DNA of 44,198 bases from Candidatus Limivivens intestinipullorum (GCA_018711185.1 DVIQ01000075.1:1-44198); one strand, 5' to 3'; counted from the stretch's first letter, positions 31,528 to 42,427 are shown. Translations and numbers: made by a program. The notes: a model not told the origin generated them from the letters alone.

Positions 31528-34500
31528 ATGGCTGCAGAGGCAAAAAAGAAAGGAAATCAAACGGCCAAGGCAGGAAAAGGTCCGGAGCAGAAAGAAAAAA
31601 CGACAGCAAAGAAAAACAGCAAAGCTTCGGGAACCGGTACGAAAAAGGAAGCTTCCCGGAAAGACGGGCAAAAAGAGCAAAATAAAGAACTATCTCAAAA
31701 GGATACAGAGCATGGAAAAAGGCAGAGAAAGGATTTCGCGATTGCGGACGAGGTGCTGATCTGGATTTCTCTGGCTTTCTGTGTGCTGCTGTTTATCAGT
31801 GTGTTGGGATTTGGAGGCGTGTTCGGAAACGCGGTGAAAGGCTTTTTATTTGGAATGTTCGGGCTTCCCGCTTACGTGTTCCCGATCCTTTTGTTTTTCC
31901 AGATCGCGTTTCTGGTATCGAACAGAGGATCCCTGCCGGCATGGATTAAAACTGCCAGCTGTTTTCTTCTGTATTTTTGTGCCTGCGCGTATGCGGAGCT
32001 GATTACGAACGCGTATGTTTCAAGCAGAAGGTTTCTGGATTACTACGCGGACAGCGCCAGGTATCAGAACGGAGGAGGACTGACCGGGGGATTTCTGGTT
32101 TCCATCGGCTGCCCGGCGTTGGGAGTGGTCGGGACGTGGGTGGTTCTTATCATTCTGACAATCATCTGCGTGATTATGATTACGGAGCGTTCTCTTCTGG
32201 CCGGCATGAAAAAAGGCGGGCAGAGAGTTGTCCAAAGCGCCATGGACGACGCTTCTCTTCGCCGGGAGCGGGCGGATATCCGCCGGGAAAAGCGGAATCT
32301 GGAACGGCGGCAGAAGCTTGCCATGGAAAAGCAGTATCTTGAAGAAGAACGGCGAAAACTTGAGAAAAAGTCCAAAGAAGTACAGGCGAAAATCGTCAAT
32401 GATTTTCAGCTTGGCACAGACGGGCCTCAGACGATTCCGATGGAAGAAATCCACGAGGTGCTTCCGGATTTGTCGGGTCAGAAGGCCGTGCCGCCCAGAC
32501 CCGTGGCAGTGTTTGGCGCCAGGACAAATCAGACAGGCGAGATCAAAGTATTCCGTCCGGAGCTTGTGACCGGAAAAGAAAAGCCGTTTCGCATGGAACC
32601 GGGGCAGGAGAAAATCGAGTTTCAGCCGGAGCCGGAGATTGCCCACCGTTCTTTTAGGCCGGAACCCATTAACCTAGACCCGGTGGAGCCGAAACCGCTG
32701 CACCAGGAGGCGGACAAGGAAGATCACGCCGTCTTTTCCGAGGATTTTCAGATTCACCGTTCCGAACCGGTTCCCGCCTACGAATCCGAATTTGGGGCAG
32801 AGCTTCTGCGGATGGGCCGGGAGCGGGGAGGACAGCCGGATAGTTTGGAGGATATTCCGGCCTCCGACGAGATTCTGACGGATGAAAGCGAATATGGGGA
32901 GCCGGATATTTTTGAAGATGTGAAGCCCGAAAGCCAAGGAGCTGCTTCCGAAAAGGCGTCTGCTTCTTCCGGTCCGCCAAAGAACCCCAGATCTTCCAAG
33001 GAGGAGCAGGCGAAGCAGATGGCGGATGTGGCGATGGAAATTCAGGAGACGGCGCAGGAGCCTAAGCCGGAGTATGTCTTTCCGCCGATTGAGCTGCTGA
33101 AGCGCCCAAAGCAGGGAAAGCAGGGCGATTCCGATGACACTCTGCGCAGAACGGCCCAGAAGCTTCAGCAGACGCTCCATAATTTCGGCGTGGAGGTGAC
33201 AGTCAGCAATGTGAGCTGCGGCCCCACGGTAACCCGCTATGAGCTTACGCCGGAACAGGGAGTGCGGGTCAGCAAGATCGTGAGCCTAAGCGACGATATT
33301 AAACTGAATCTGGCAGCCGCGGATATTCGTATTGAGGCGCCGATTCCGGGAAAAATGGCGGTGGGGATTGAAGTCCCGAACAAAGAAAACAGCACGGTCT
33401 TTCTTCGGGAGCTCCTGGAATCCAAGGAGTTTCGGCAGCATCCCTCAAACCTTGCTTTCGCGGCGGGGAAGGATATCGGCGGCCGGGTTGTGGTGACGGA
33501 TATTGCGAAGATGCCGCATCTTTTGATCGCGGGTTCCACAGGTTCCGGTAAATCCGTCTGTATCAACACCATCATTATGAGCATTCTCTATAAGGCGAAG
33601 CCGGAGGATGTGAAGCTGATTATGGTGGATCCCAAGGTAGTGGAACTCAGTGTATACAACGGTATTCCGCACCTGCTGATTCCGGTGGTTACGGATCCTA
33701 AGAAGGCGGCCGGCGCCCTGAACTGGGCAGTGGCGGAAATGACGGAGCGTTATAATAAATTCGCGGAAGTCAATGTCCGCGACATAAAGGGATACAACGC
33801 GAAAATTGCCGCGCTGGAGAGCGTGGAGGGTATCGATGAGGAAGAAAAGCCCGAGAAACTGCCGCAGATCGTGATTATTGTGGACGAGCTTGCGGATTTG
33901 ATGATGGTTGCTCCCGGAGAGGTGGAGGATGCCATCTGCCGCCTGGCTCAGCTTGCCAGAGCCGCTGGGATTCATCTGATTATCGCCACACAGCGGCCTT
34001 CTGTTAACGTAATCACAGGACTGATCAAAGCGAACATGCCCTCGCGTATCGCTTTCGCGGTTTCTTCCGGTGTGGACTCCAGAACCATTATCGATATGAA
34101 CGGGGCGGAGAAGCTTCTGGGAAAGGGCGACATGCTGTTTTATCCCCAAGGCTACCAGAAGCCAGCCCGTGTCCAGGGAGCTTTTGTATCCGATGAGGAA
34201 GTGGGGGCTGTGGTATCCTTCTTGAAGGAAGAAAACCAGTCCGCCTCTTATGACAAGAGCATGGAAGAGGAGATTAAGAAGGCAGCCAGAGCGTCGGCGG
34301 AGAGCGGCGCCGCCGCCGAGCGGGACGCGCTTTTTGAGCAGGCAGGAAAATTCCTGATTGAGAAGGACAAGGCATCCATCGGGATGCTCCAGAGAATGTT
34401 CAAAATCGGCTTTAACCGGGCAGCCAGGATAATGGATCAGCTTGCGCAGGCCGGCGTCGTCAGCGAGGAGGAGGGAACCAAGCCCAGAAAGGTTCTGATG

Positions 34501-34542
34501 TCGGAGGAGGACTTTGAAAAATACGTTGAGGAAGTTATTTAA
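31528..34542 (+). CDS. ftsK: DNA translocase FtsK/SpoIIIE
   Basis: A membrane-anchored hexameric ATPase that pumps chromosomal DNA during division or into the forespore. The first 65 residues are a K/E/Q-rich cytoplasmic stretch, followed by about four membrane segments (roughly residues 72-215), a charged coiled coil and a variable linker rich in E and P, then the motor: Walker A GSTGSGKS at 669-676, Walker [12 protein letters not shown] with D786, and a C-terminal winged-helix gamma domain that reads KOPS/SRS sites. Length is 1004 residues; the linker makes it longer than Bacillus SpoIIIE. The ATG at 31528 has AGAGGGGA 7 bases upstream. Whether it is the sporulation or the division translocase cannot be told. 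Confidence 0.95.
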   Translation: MAAEAKKKGNQTAKAGKGPEQKEKTTAKKNSKASGTGTKKEASRKDGQKEQNKELSQKDTEHGKRQRKDFAIADEVLIWISLAFCVLLFISVLGFGGVFGNAVKGFLFGMFGLPAYVFPILLFFQIAFLVSNRGSLPAWIKTASCFLLYFCACAYAELITNAYVSSRRFLDYYADSARYQNGGGLTGGFLVSIGCPALGVVGTWVVLIILTIICVIMITERSLLAGMKKGGQRVVQSAMDDASLRRERADIRREKRNLERRQKLAMEKQYLEEERRKLEKKSKEVQAKIVNDFQLGTDGPQTIPMEEIHEVLPDLSGQKAVPPRPVAVFGARTNQTGEIKVFRPELVTGKEKPFRMEPGQEKIEFQPEPEIAHRSFRPEPINLDPVEPKPLHQEADKEDHAVFSEDFQIHRSEPVPAYESEFGAELLRMGRERGGQPDSLEDIPASDEILTDESEYGEPDIFEDVKPESQGAASEKASASSGPPKNPRSSKEEQAKQMADVAMEIQETAQEPKPEYVFPPIELLKRPKQGKQGDSDDTLRRTAQKLQQTLHNFGVEVTVSNVSCGPTVTRYELTPEQGVRVSKIVSLSDDIKLNLAAADIRIEAPIPGKMAVGIEVPNKENSTVFLRELLESKEFRQHPSNLAFAAGKDIGGRVVVTDIAKMPHLLIAGSTGSGKSVCINTIIMSILYKAKPEDVKLIMVDPKVVELSVYNGIPHLLIPVVTDPKKAAGALNWAVAEMTERYNKFAEVNVRDIKGYNAKIAALESVEGIDEEEKPEKLPQIVIIVDELADLMMVAPGEVEDAICRLAQLARAAGIHLIIATQRPSVNVITGLIKANMPSRIAFAVSSGVDSRTIIDMNGAEKLLGKGDMLFYPQGYQKPARVQGAFVSDEEVGAVVSFLKEENQSASYDKSMEEEIKKAARASAESGAAAERDALFEQAGKFLIEKDKASIGMLQRMFKIGFNRAARIMDQLAQAGVVSEEEGTKPRKVLMSEEDFEKYVEEVI

Positions 34543-34650
34543 GGATTGATATTTTTACGGCATTGCCGTATACTTATTTCGTATATGCGGGAGCTGCGGC
34601 GGTTCCCGGCCTGGCCCAGAGCCGCTGTGAAAGAATAGGAGGAAAAAGCT

Positions 34651-35538
34651 ATGTACAGTATCTTAAAAGCGGAAGCGCTGGCAAGCAATATTTACCTTAT
34701 GGTTGTCAAAGCGCCTCGCGTGGCGAAACACTGCCTTCCCGGACAGTTCGTCATTGTTAAGGCCGATGAGGTCGGCGAAAGGATTCCACTGACGATCTGC
34801 GATTATGACAGAGAAGCCGGAACCATTACCATTGTGTTCCAGCCGGTGGGAGCTTCTACCGAGAAGTTTACGAAACTGAAGGCCGGAGATGCCTTTGAGG
34901 ATTTCGTGGGTCCCCTGGGACGTCCCTCAGAGCTCTGCACGGACGATCTGGAGGAAGTGAAAAAGAAGCGCATCCTTTTTGTTGCCGGAGGCGTGGGTAC
35001 GGCTCCTGTTTATCCCCAGGTAAAATGGCTTCATGAGCACGGGATTTCGGCAGATGTGATCGTTGGCGCAAAGACCAAGGATCTGATCATTCTGGAAAAG
35101 GAGCTTCAGGAGGTTTCCGGAAATCTGTACATAACGACGGACGATGGTTCTTACGGCCGCCACGGTATGGTGACGAAGGTAATCGACGACCTGGTAGCCG
35201 AAGGGAAGGAATACGATCTGGCTGTGGCCATTGGCCCGATGATTATGATGAAATTCTGCTGCCTTACCACAAAGAAGTACGGCATTCCCACCGTGGTCAG
35301 CATGAACCCGATTATGGTGGACGGCACCGGAATGTGCGGCGCCTGTCGTCTGATGGTTGGAGATGAAGTAAAATTTGCCTGTGTGGACGGACCGGAATTT
35401 GACGGACATCTCATCGATTTCGACGCCTGCATGAAACGGCAGCAGCTTTATAAAACAGAGGAAGGCCGCGCTTTATTGAAGCTGCGGGAGGGCGATACCC
35501 ACCACGGCGGCTGCGGACATTGCGGAGGTGACAAATAA
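34651..35538 (+). CDS. nfnA: NADH-dependent reduced ferredoxin:NADP+ oxidoreductase subunit A (sulfide dehydrogenase-like FAD/[2Fe-2S] subunit)
   Basis: The small subunit of the electron-bifurcating transhydrogenase NfnAB, which links NADPH to NADH plus reduced ferredoxin. It has an FAD-binding barrel (residues 1-95), an NAD-binding domain (FVAGGVGTAPVYPQ), and a C-terminal [2Fe-2S] region with C229, C232 and C244 in MCGACRL and KFACVDGPEF. Length is 295 residues. AGGAGG precedes the ATG. The stop overlaps the nfnB start by one base. Without the partner it could be called a dihydroorotate dehydrogenase electron-transfer subunit; the pairing with the GltA-like gene decides for NfnA. Confidence 0.93.
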   Translation: MYSILKAEALASNIYLMVVKAPRVAKHCLPGQFVIVKADEVGERIPLTICDYDREAGTITIVFQPVGASTEKFTKLKAGDAFEDFVGPLGRPSELCTDDLEEVKKKRILFVAGGVGTAPVYPQVKWLHEHGISADVIVGAKTKDLIILEKELQEVSGNLYITTDDGSYGRHGMVTKVIDDLVAEGKEYDLAVAIGPMIMMKFCCLTTKKYGIPTVVSMNPIMVDGTGMCGACRLMVGDEVKFACVDGPEFDGHLIDFDACMKRQQLYKTEEGRALLKLREGDTHHGGCGHCGGDK

Positions 35539-36926
35539 TGGCAGATGTTTTGAAAAGAGTTCCGGTTCGGGAACAGGCTCCCAAGGTGAGAGCGGCGAAT
35601 TTTGACGAAGTATGTCTTGGATACAACCAGGAGGAGGCCACAGAAGAGGCTTCCCGCTGCCTTGGCTGCAAGAAGGCGAAATGTGTGGAAGGATGTCCGG
35701 TTAATATCGATATTCCGGCCTTCATCCACCAGGTAAAAGAAGGAAATATTGAGGAAGCTTATCAGATCATCTCCCAGTCCAGTGCCCTTCCGGCTATCTG
35801 CGGACGTGTATGTCCTCAGGAAAGCCAGTGCGAGGGAAAATGTATCCGCGGCATTAAGGGTGACCCCATTTCCATCGGAAAGCTGGAGCGCTTCGTAGCT
35901 GACTGGGCAAGAGAGAACGGCATCAAACCCCAGGCTCCGACTCAGAAGAACGGCAAAAAAGTAGCGGTGATCGGTTCCGGTCCCTCCGGCCTTACCTGCG
36001 CGGGAGATCTGGCGAAGCTTGGCTATGACGTGACGATTTTCGAGGCCCTGCACAAAGCGGGCGGCGTTCTGGTATACGGTATTCCGGAGTTCCGTCTTCC
36101 CAAGGATAAGGTTGTGGCCGCGGAAGTGGAAAACGTGAAGTCTCTGGGCGTAAAGATTGAGACGAACGTAATCATCGGCAAATCCGTCACCATCGACGAG
36201 CTGATGGAGGAAGAAGGTTTTGAAGCCGTATTCATCGGTTCCGGAGCCGGACTTCCTATGTTTATGGGTATCCCCGGAGAGCAGGCGAACGGTGTGTTCT
36301 CCGCTAACGAGTATCTGACGAGAAACAACCTGATGCACGCCTTTGATGAAAACTACGACACCCCCATCGTACACGGCAAGAAAGTAGCCGTTGTGGGAGG
36401 CGGAAACGTGGCTATGGACGCTGCCAGAACAGCCCTTCGTCTGGGCGCGGAGGTTCATATTGTGTACCGCCGCAGCGAGGCGGAGCTTCCCGCCCGTGTG
36501 GAGGAAGTTCACCACGCAAAGGAAGAGGGCGTTATCTTTGATCTTCTGACGAATCCCAAGGAGATTCTGGTGGATGAGAACGATCATGTAAAGGGAATCC
36601 GTCTGATCCGCATGGAGCTTGGCGAGCCGGATGCTTCCGGAAGAAGACGCCCGGTGGAAATCCCCGGTTCCGAGTACGAGGTGGAGGTAGACACGGTTAT
36701 CATGTCTCTGGGAACCTCTCCGAACCCGCTGATTTCCTCCACGACGGTCGGACTGGATACGAACCGCAGAAAGTGCATTATTGCCGATGAGGAGACCGGA
36801 AAGACCTCTAAGGACGGCGTTTACGCAGGCGGCGACGCCGTAACGGGAGCCGCTACGGTTATTCTCGCCATGGGAGCCGGAAAGGCTGCCGCGAAAGGCA
36901 TCCATGAATTTTTGAGCAATAAGTAA
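35538..36926 (+). CDS. nfnB: NADH-dependent reduced ferredoxin:NADP+ oxidoreductase subunit B (GltA-like)
   Basis: The large NfnB subunit, often annotated as homotetrameric glutamate synthase GltA or glutamate synthase small chain. An N-terminal domain holds two [4Fe-4S] clusters (CLGCKKAKCVEGCP near residue 36 and CGRVCPQESQCEGKC near residue 89). The FAD dinucleotide motif GSGPSGLTCAGDLAKLGYD starts at residue 146, and the NADPH motif VGGGNVAMDAARTA lies near residue 290. Length is 462 residues. No large glutamate synthase subunit is nearby, which supports Nfn. It is translationally coupled to nfnA. The complex balances ferredoxin, NADH and NADPH in fermenters. Confidence 0.94.
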   Translation: MADVLKRVPVREQAPKVRAANFDEVCLGYNQEEATEEASRCLGCKKAKCVEGCPVNIDIPAFIHQVKEGNIEEAYQIISQSSALPAICGRVCPQESQCEGKCIRGIKGDPISIGKLERFVADWARENGIKPQAPTQKNGKKVAVIGSGPSGLTCAGDLAKLGYDVTIFEALHKAGGVLVYGIPEFRLPKDKVVAAEVENVKSLGVKIETNVIIGKSVTIDELMEEEGFEAVFIGSGAGLPMFMGIPGEQANGVFSANEYLTRNNLMHAFDENYDTPIVHGKKVAVVGGGNVAMDAARTALRLGAEVHIVYRRSEAELPARVEEVHHAKEEGVIFDLLTNPKEILVDENDHVKGIRLIRMELGEPDASGRRRPVEIPGSEYEVEVDTVIMSLGTSPNPLISSTTVGLDTNRRKCIIADEETGKTSKDGVYAGGDAVTGAATVILAMGAGKAAAKGIHEFLSNK

Positions 36927-36966
36927 AAGAGCCTTATGACGCCGGACGGCGCCGGGGCTGTGCGGG

Positions 36967-37041
36967 CTGCCGCGTCTTTTGACAGGCCGGAGGACGTTTT
37001 TCGAGCGTCTTGTGGTTCTGTGACAGGCGCGGCAGTCTTTT
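36967..37041 (+). terminator. Possible structured terminator after nfnB
   Basis: CTGCCGCG (36967-36974) pairs with CGCGGCAG (37028-37035) across a long loop that has its own small GACG/CGTC stem, and TCTTTTT follows. It is the only structural signal seen in the 152-base gap before rlmH. Confidence 0.35.
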
Positions 37042-37078
37042 TGCATACTGTTCGAGAGGAGTGCAGGAAGCGGATATG

Positions 37079-37558
37079 ATGAAAATTACGCTGGCCGTAG
37101 TGGGCAAGATAAAAGAAAAATATTTTTCCGACGCTGTGGCGGAATACGGAAAGCGCCTGGGGCGCTACTGCAGGCTTTCCATTGCCGAAGCGCCGGACGA
37201 GAAAACGCCGGACGGAGCCAGTCCCGCCCAGGAGAGCCAGATTAAGGCAAAGGAGGGAGAACGCCTGCAGAAGCTGATCCCCCAGGACGCCTATGTGATC
37301 GCGCTGGCGATTCAGGGGAAAAAGTACAGCAGCGAGGCTTTTGCGGAAAAAATGCAGAGCCTGGCAGTGACGGGAGAGAGCCATCTGTGCTTCGTGATCG
37401 GCGGTTCCCTGGGGTTGGATGAGGAAATTTTAAAGCGGGCGGATCTGCTTGTGAGCTTTTCCGATATGACCTTTCCCCATCAGCTCATGCGGGTGATTCT
37501 GCTGGAGCAGATTTACCGGGGATTCCGGATTTTGAATCACGAGCCGTATCACAAGTAA
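37079..37558 (+). CDS. rlmH: 23S rRNA (pseudouridine1915-N3)-methyltransferase RlmH
   Basis: SPOUT methyltransferase acting on pseudouridine 1915 in helix 69 of 23S rRNA on assembled 70S ribosomes. The N-terminus MKITLAVVGKIKEKY, the SAM-binding knot GGSLGLDEEI and the conserved C-terminal tail beginning SFSDMTFPHQLMRV and ending HEPYHK are all present. The ATG at 37079 gives 159 residues, the standard length; an adjacent ATG at 37076 is equally close to AGGAAG. It lies in its own interval between nfnB and an alcohol dehydrogenase. Confidence 0.95.
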   Translation: MKITLAVVGKIKEKYFSDAVAEYGKRLGRYCRLSIAEAPDEKTPDGASPAQESQIKAKEGERLQKLIPQDAYVIALAIQGKKYSSEAFAEKMQSLAVTGESHLCFVIGGSLGLDEEILKRADLLVSFSDMTFPHQLMRVILLEQIYRGFRILNHEPYHK

Positions 37559-37614
37559 GCGCGCTTTTTTCGCGTTTGGGTACGACAGATATTGGAAAAA
37601 AGGAGACAAGCGGT

Positions 37615-38655
37615 ATGAAAGCGGTAGTTTATAAGGGAAATGGCCGGATTGCCTTAGAGGAGCGTCCGAAACCGGCGCTTCTGGATGAACGGGACGCGAT
37701 TGTGGAGGTAACGCTGACCACGATTTGCTCCAGTGATCTGCACATTAAGCATGGAGCGGTGCCAAGAGCAGTACCCGGCACGATCCTCGGACATGAATTT
37801 GTGGGAAGGGTCACGGAAGTAGGGAGCGCCGTAAAGAAGGTAAAGCCGGGAGACCGGGTGGCGGTCAATGTGGAAACCTTCTGCGGAGCGTGTTTTTTCT
37901 GCAAAAGGGGTTTTGTAAACAACTGCGCGGATGAGAACGGCGGCTGGGCCTTGGGCTGCCGCATTGACGGGGGACAGGCCGAGTATGCCAGGATTCCCTT
38001 CGCGGACAACGGCCTGACGGTGATACCGGATCATGTGACGGATGAGCAGGCCCTCTTTAACGGGGATCTTCTTTCCACAGGGTATTGGGCGGCCAAGATC
38101 GGCGGGATTCAGCCCGCGGACACCGTGGCGGTGATCGGGGCGGGGCCAACGGGCCTGTGTACCATGCTGTGCGCCCGGCTGTATACCCCGGCGAAGGTCT
38201 TCGCCATTGATACGGACGAATACCGTCTGAGGCTGGCAAAGGAGAGAGGACTCGCGGATGAAATTCTGCTTCCCGGCAGAGACGACGCCGTCTCTGCTAT
38301 CCGGGCGGCCACGGACGGCAGAGGCGCGGACGTGGTCTTTGAGGTGGCAGGCGGAGCCGATACCTTTCAGACGGCGTGGAAAATTGCCAGGCCAAATGCC
38401 TCCGTGGTGATTGTGGCAATGTACGAAGAATCCCAGACGCTTCCCCTTCCGGAGATGTACGGGAAGAATCTGACCTTTAAGACCGGCGGAGTGGACGGCA
38501 GCTACTGTCAGGAAATTATGGATCTGACCGCCTGCGGGAAATTGGACGCCCGTTTTCTGATTACGCACCGCTGCAGCCTGGAACAGATTATGGAAGCCTA
38601 TGAGGTGTTTGAACAGAAAAGAGATCATGTGATCAAGTATGCCGTGCGTCCGTAA
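37615..38655 (+). CDS. Zinc-dependent medium-chain alcohol dehydrogenase
   Basis: An MDR-family oxidoreductase of 346 residues. Catalytic zinc ligands are C38 and H60-E61 (GHEFVGRV). The structural zinc cysteines C90, C93, C96 and C104 are present. The Rossmann motif VIGAGPTGLC lies near residue 175, and an acidic residue in AIDTDEYR suggests NAD preference. Secondary alcohol (isopropanol-type), threonine/sorbitol-type or formaldehyde dehydrogenase-like substrates are possible; the sequence does not decide. The ATG at 37615 has AAAGGAGA upstream; an earlier in-frame ATG at 37576 lacks a site. Confidence 0.9.
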   Translation: MKAVVYKGNGRIALEERPKPALLDERDAIVEVTLTTICSSDLHIKHGAVPRAVPGTILGHEFVGRVTEVGSAVKKVKPGDRVAVNVETFCGACFFCKRGFVNNCADENGGWALGCRIDGGQAEYARIPFADNGLTVIPDHVTDEQALFNGDLLSTGYWAAKIGGIQPADTVAVIGAGPTGLCTMLCARLYTPAKVFAIDTDEYRLRLAKERGLADEILLPGRDDAVSAIRAATDGRGADVVFEVAGGADTFQTAWKIARPNASVVIVAMYEESQTLPLPEMYGKNLTFKTGGVDGSYCQEIMDLTACGKLDARFLITHRCSLEQIMEAYEVFEQKRDHVIKYAVRP

Positions 38656-38730
38656 AAATCGGGCGGCATGGGTGTGAACGTTGGCAGGCGCTGCTGCGGC
38701 TGTAAGAAAAAGAGAGAAAGGAAACAGAAA

Positions 38731-39159
38731 ATGGGAAATTGGAATCAAGAGGCGGAAGCCATTATGAAAGAACGTTTTGGAAAGGATACGATTTTGGCCC
38801 TTGCCACGGTGGAAGACGGCGTTCCTCATGTGAGGAGCGTCAACGCGTATTATGAGGACGGCGTATTCTACGTTATTACTTACGGAATCTCGAATAAAAT
38901 GCGGCAAATCGAAAAAAATCCTGCGGTGGCGGTCTGCGGCGACTGGTTTACCGCTCACGGCATTGGCAGAAACCTGGGATATTTCGGAAAGCCGGAAAAT
39001 CACGAAATTGCCGAAAAGCTGAGAAAGGCTTTCGCGGAATGGATTGACAACGGACACAATGACTTTTCGGATGAAAATACGTGCATTCTAAGCATTGAAC
39101 TGACCGACGGAATTTTGCTCTCTCATGGAAGGCGATACGATTATGCCAAGAATTATTGA
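38731..39159 (+). CDS. Pyridoxamine 5'-phosphate oxidase-like flavin split-barrel protein
   Basis: A 142-residue FMN-binding split-barrel protein. Visible family features are the early strand ILALATVEDGVPHVRSV, then YYEDGVFYVITYGISNKMRQIEKNPAVAVCGDWF. Such proteins bind FMN, F420 or heme; the substrate is unknown and the name oxidase should not be taken literally. AAAGGA lies before the ATG at 38731. The last 17 bases overlap the start of the SpoU methyltransferase gene, so the two are coupled. Confidence 0.87.
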   Translation: MGNWNQEAEAIMKERFGKDTILALATVEDGVPHVRSVNAYYEDGVFYVITYGISNKMRQIEKNPAVAVCGDWFTAHGIGRNLGYFGKPENHEIAEKLRKAFAEWIDNGHNDFSDENTCILSIELTDGILLSHGRRYDYAKNY

Positions 39160-39979
39160 AATTACGGATTTCGAAGCGCCGGAGCTGGACGTGTACGCCA
39201 GGCTCACGGAGGGGCAGCTTCTGAACCGGCATGAGCCGGAAAAAGGGATCTTTATCGCCGAGAGCCCGAAGGTGATCGAACGGGCGCTGGACGCGGGCTG
39301 CGTTCCTCTCTCTTTTCTGGTGGAGCGCCGCCATATTGAGACCCAGGCGGCCCAGATTTTAAAGCGGTGCGAAGGGATACCGGTTTATACGGCGGAATTT
39401 GACGTGCTGACCCGGCTGACGGGATTTAAGCTGACCAGGGGCATGCTCTGCGCCATGCGTCGCCCGAAGCTTCCAAGGCCGGAAGAGGTGTTAAAGAACG
39501 CGAAAAGAGTGGCGGTTCTGGAAAACATTGTAAATCCCACCAATGTGGGGGCCGTGTTCCGGTCCGCGGCAGCCCTTTTTATGGACGCGGTTCTGCTGAC
39601 CCCGGACTGCAGCAATCCTTTGTACCGAAGGGCGATCCGGGTCAGCATGGGAACGGTTTTTCAGGTTCCCTGGACCTTTCTGGAGGGGGATTTTGCCTGG
39701 CCCCGTCCGGGGATCGAACGCCTGCGCGGACTGGGATTTTCCACGGCCGCCATGGCGCTTCGGGAGGATTCGGTTTCCATCAATGATCCGAAACTTCTGG
39801 CGGAGGAGAAACTGGCCGTTGTTCTGGGAACCGAGGGAGACGGCTTGGCGCCGGATACCATCGCGGACTGCGATTACACGGTGCGGATTCCCATGTCCCA
39901 CGGCGTGGATTCCCTGAATGTGGCAGCTGCCAGCGCCGTGGCTTTCTGGCAGCTTGGAAGGATCCGTCCTGCGCCTTAA
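39143..39979 (+). CDS. TrmH/SpoU family RNA 2'-O-methyltransferase
   Basis: A SPOUT-class methyltransferase of 278 residues. The N-terminal RNA-binding substrate domain is followed by the three SpoU motifs: NIVNPTNVGAVFRSA, LGTEGDGL, and IPMSHGVDSLNVAAASAVA near the C-terminus. It probably methylates a ribose in rRNA or tRNA; the target cannot be read from sequence. The ATG at 39143 has GGAAGG 10 bases upstream; an ATG at 39125 is an alternative. It overlaps the split-barrel gene by 17 bases and is followed by an AT-rich hairpin. Confidence 0.92.
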   Translation: MPRIIEITDFEAPELDVYARLTEGQLLNRHEPEKGIFIAESPKVIERALDAGCVPLSFLVERRHIETQAAQILKRCEGIPVYTAEFDVLTRLTGFKLTRGMLCAMRRPKLPRPEEVLKNAKRVAVLENIVNPTNVGAVFRSAAALFMDAVLLTPDCSNPLYRRAIRVSMGTVFQVPWTFLEGDFAWPRPGIERLRGLGFSTAAMALREDSVSINDPKLLAEEKLAVVLGTEGDGLAPDTIADCDYTVRIPMSHGVDSLNVAAASAVAFWQLGRIRPAP

Positions 39980-40007
39980 AATATTCGAAAAAGCCGATAT
40001 TTTTTTG
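39978..40007 (+). terminator. AT-rich terminator after the SpoU methyltransferase gene
   Basis: AAAATAT-T-CG pairs with CG-ATATTTT around a 7-base loop, leaving one bulged T, and the right arm runs into TTTTTT. It starts inside the stop codon and ends next to the -35 box of the pta promoter. Confidence 0.55.
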
Positions 40008-40036
40008 TTGAAATTGACAGTTTCAGGGGCTATAAT
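40008..40036 (+). promoter_or_regulatory. Promoter of pta
   Basis: TTGAAA (40008-40013), 17-base spacer, TATAAT (40031-40036). A TTGACA at 40014 looks better in sequence but sits only 11 bases from the -10. An 8-bp hairpin (40051-40058 with 40072-40079) begins about 8 bases after the predicted start site. Confidence 0.75.
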
Positions 40037-40040
40037 GTAA

Positions 40041-41102
<1,062 letters not shown>

Positions 41103-41108
41103 AAAGAG

Positions 41109-41200
41109 ACCGCAACGGTTCCATACCCTTACGGCTGTAGCGCGAAATCCATTTAAGCAGACCGGTTTGCCGCGGTAAAAGTCCGGGTATGGACAGCCGT
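41109..41200 (+). promoter_or_regulatory. Structured pta-ackA intergenic region with overlapping pairing options
   Basis: In the 131-base gap, TCCATACCC (41120-41128) can pair with GGGTATGGA (41185-41193), and ACGGCTGT (41131-41138) can pair with ACAGCCGT (41193-41200). The order of arms is A-B-A'-B', so the stems are interleaved and probably alternative. ACCGC (41109-41113) with GCGGT (41172-41176) is a third option. It may tune ackA expression or process the mRNA; I do not recognise a known RNA class. Confidence 0.4.
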
Positions 41201-41233
41201 TACGCAGATACATAGTTGGAGGATTCGATTATT

Positions 41234-42427
41234 ATGAATGTTTTAGTAATTAACTGCGGAAGCTCATCTTTAAAATATCAGCTCATTAATTCCGACACCG
41301 AGGAGGTTCTGGCAAAGGGTCTCTGCGAGCGTATCGGTATCGACGGAAGACTGGTTTATCAGAAGAGCGGCTGCGACAAGGAGATTACAGAGGCTGCCAT
41401 GCCTACCCACAAAGAGGCGATCCAGATGGTTCTGGATGCTCTGACAAATGAGAAAACCGGAGCCATCGGAAGTCTTTCCGAGGTAAATGCCGTAGGTCAC
41501 AGAGTGGTACACGGCGGCGAGAAGTTCGCCTCCTCCGTGATTATCAACGACGAGGTGATCAAGGCGGTTGAAGAGTGCAACGATCTGGCTCCTCTGCACA
41601 ATCCCGCGAACCTGATCGGTATCAATGTGTGCGCGGAGCTGATGCCCGGCGTACCTCAGGTAGCGGTATTCGATACGGCCTTCCATCAGACCATGCCCGC
41701 GAAGGCATATCTGTACGGTCTGCCGCTGGAATATTATAAGAACTATAAAGTGAGAAGATATGGTTTCCACGGAACCTCTCACAGCTTTGTATCCAAGCGC
41801 GCGGTGGAATTCCTTGGCCTGGACAAGGATAACTCCAAAGTGATCGTTTGCCATCTGGGCAACGGTTCCTCCATCAGCGCCGTTGTCAACGGAAAATGCG
41901 TGGATACCACCATGGGTCTGACTCCCCTTGAGGGCGTTGTGATGGGGACCCGTTCCGGAAACATTGATCCCGCGATCATGGAGTACATCGCAAAGAAAGA
42001 GGATCTGGATATTGCGGGCGTTATGAACGTTCTGAATAAGAAATCCGGTCTTCTGGGTCTTTCCGGCGGTCTTTCCAGCGATTTCCGCGACCTGAACGAG
42101 GCGGCGGAGAGCGGTAATCAGGACGCGGCAAATGCCATTGAGGTGCTCAGCTACGGCATTGCCAAGTTTGTGGGCGGTTATGTGGCTGCCATGAACGGGG
42201 TAGACGCCATCGTCTTTACCGCAGGTATCGGCGAGAACGCGGCTCCGGTTCGTGAAAAGGTTGTAAGCTATCTCGGTTATCTGGGAATCACCCTGGACAA
42301 AGAGGCAAATGGCCACCGCGGAGAGGAAATCGTGATCTCTACCGCAGATTCTAAGGTGAAAGTTGCCGTTATCCCCACCAACGAGGAGCTGGCAATCTGC
42401 CGCGAGACGGTTGCGTTGGTAAAATAA
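41234..42427 (+). CDS. ackA: Acetate kinase
   Basis: Converts acetyl phosphate and ADP to acetate and ATP. Signatures are NCGSSSLKYQL at residues 7-17, the catalytic-region GFHGTSH with H179 and H183, GTRSGNIDP and GGLSSDFRD. The acetate/sugar kinase fold runs over 397 residues, the usual length. GGAGG lies about 11 bases before the ATG at 41234; an ATG at 41216 overlaps that site and is rejected. It lies 131 bases after pta and is followed by a strong terminator. Confidence 0.97.
   Translation: MNVLVINCGSSSLKYQLINSDTEEVLAKGLCERIGIDGRLVYQKSGCDKEITEAAMPTHKEAIQMVLDALTNEKTGAIGSLSEVNAVGHRVVHGGEKFASSVIINDEVIKAVEECNDLAPLHNPANLIGINVCAELMPGVPQVAVFDTAFHQTMPAKAYLYGLPLEYYKNYKVRRYGFHGTSHSFVSKRAVEFLGLDKDNSKVIVCHLGNGSSISAVVNGKCVDTTMGLTPLEGVVMGTRSGNIDPAIMEYIAKKEDLDIAGVMNVLNKKSGLLGLSGGLSSDFRDLNEAAESGNQDAANAIEVLSYGIAKFVGGYVAAMNGVDAIVFTAGIGENAAPVREKVVSYLGYLGITLDKEANGHRGEEIVISTADSKVKVAVIPTNEELAICRETVALVK

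Noticed and set aside
35538..36926. Glutamate synthase small subunit as the true function
   Set aside because: No large GltS subunit is nearby and the gene is coupled to an NfnA-type subunit, so NfnB is the better reading.
35448..37046. 532-codon open frame antisense to nfnB
   Set aside because: Mirror of the real gene's codon bias; the product has no recognisable domain and no start site.
37010..37076. N-terminal extension of RlmH
   Set aside because: The extra residues lie in a possible terminator region and the family length of 159 residues is matched by the ATG at 37079.
37654..39057. 467-codon minus-strand frame spanning the alcohol dehydrogenase and split-barrel genes
   Set aside because: Crosses two well-supported genes on the opposite strand; no binding site or family.
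40014..40019. Consensus TTGACA upstream of pta as the -35 box
   Set aside because: Only 11 bases from TATAAT; TTGAAA at 40008 gives the correct 17-base spacing.
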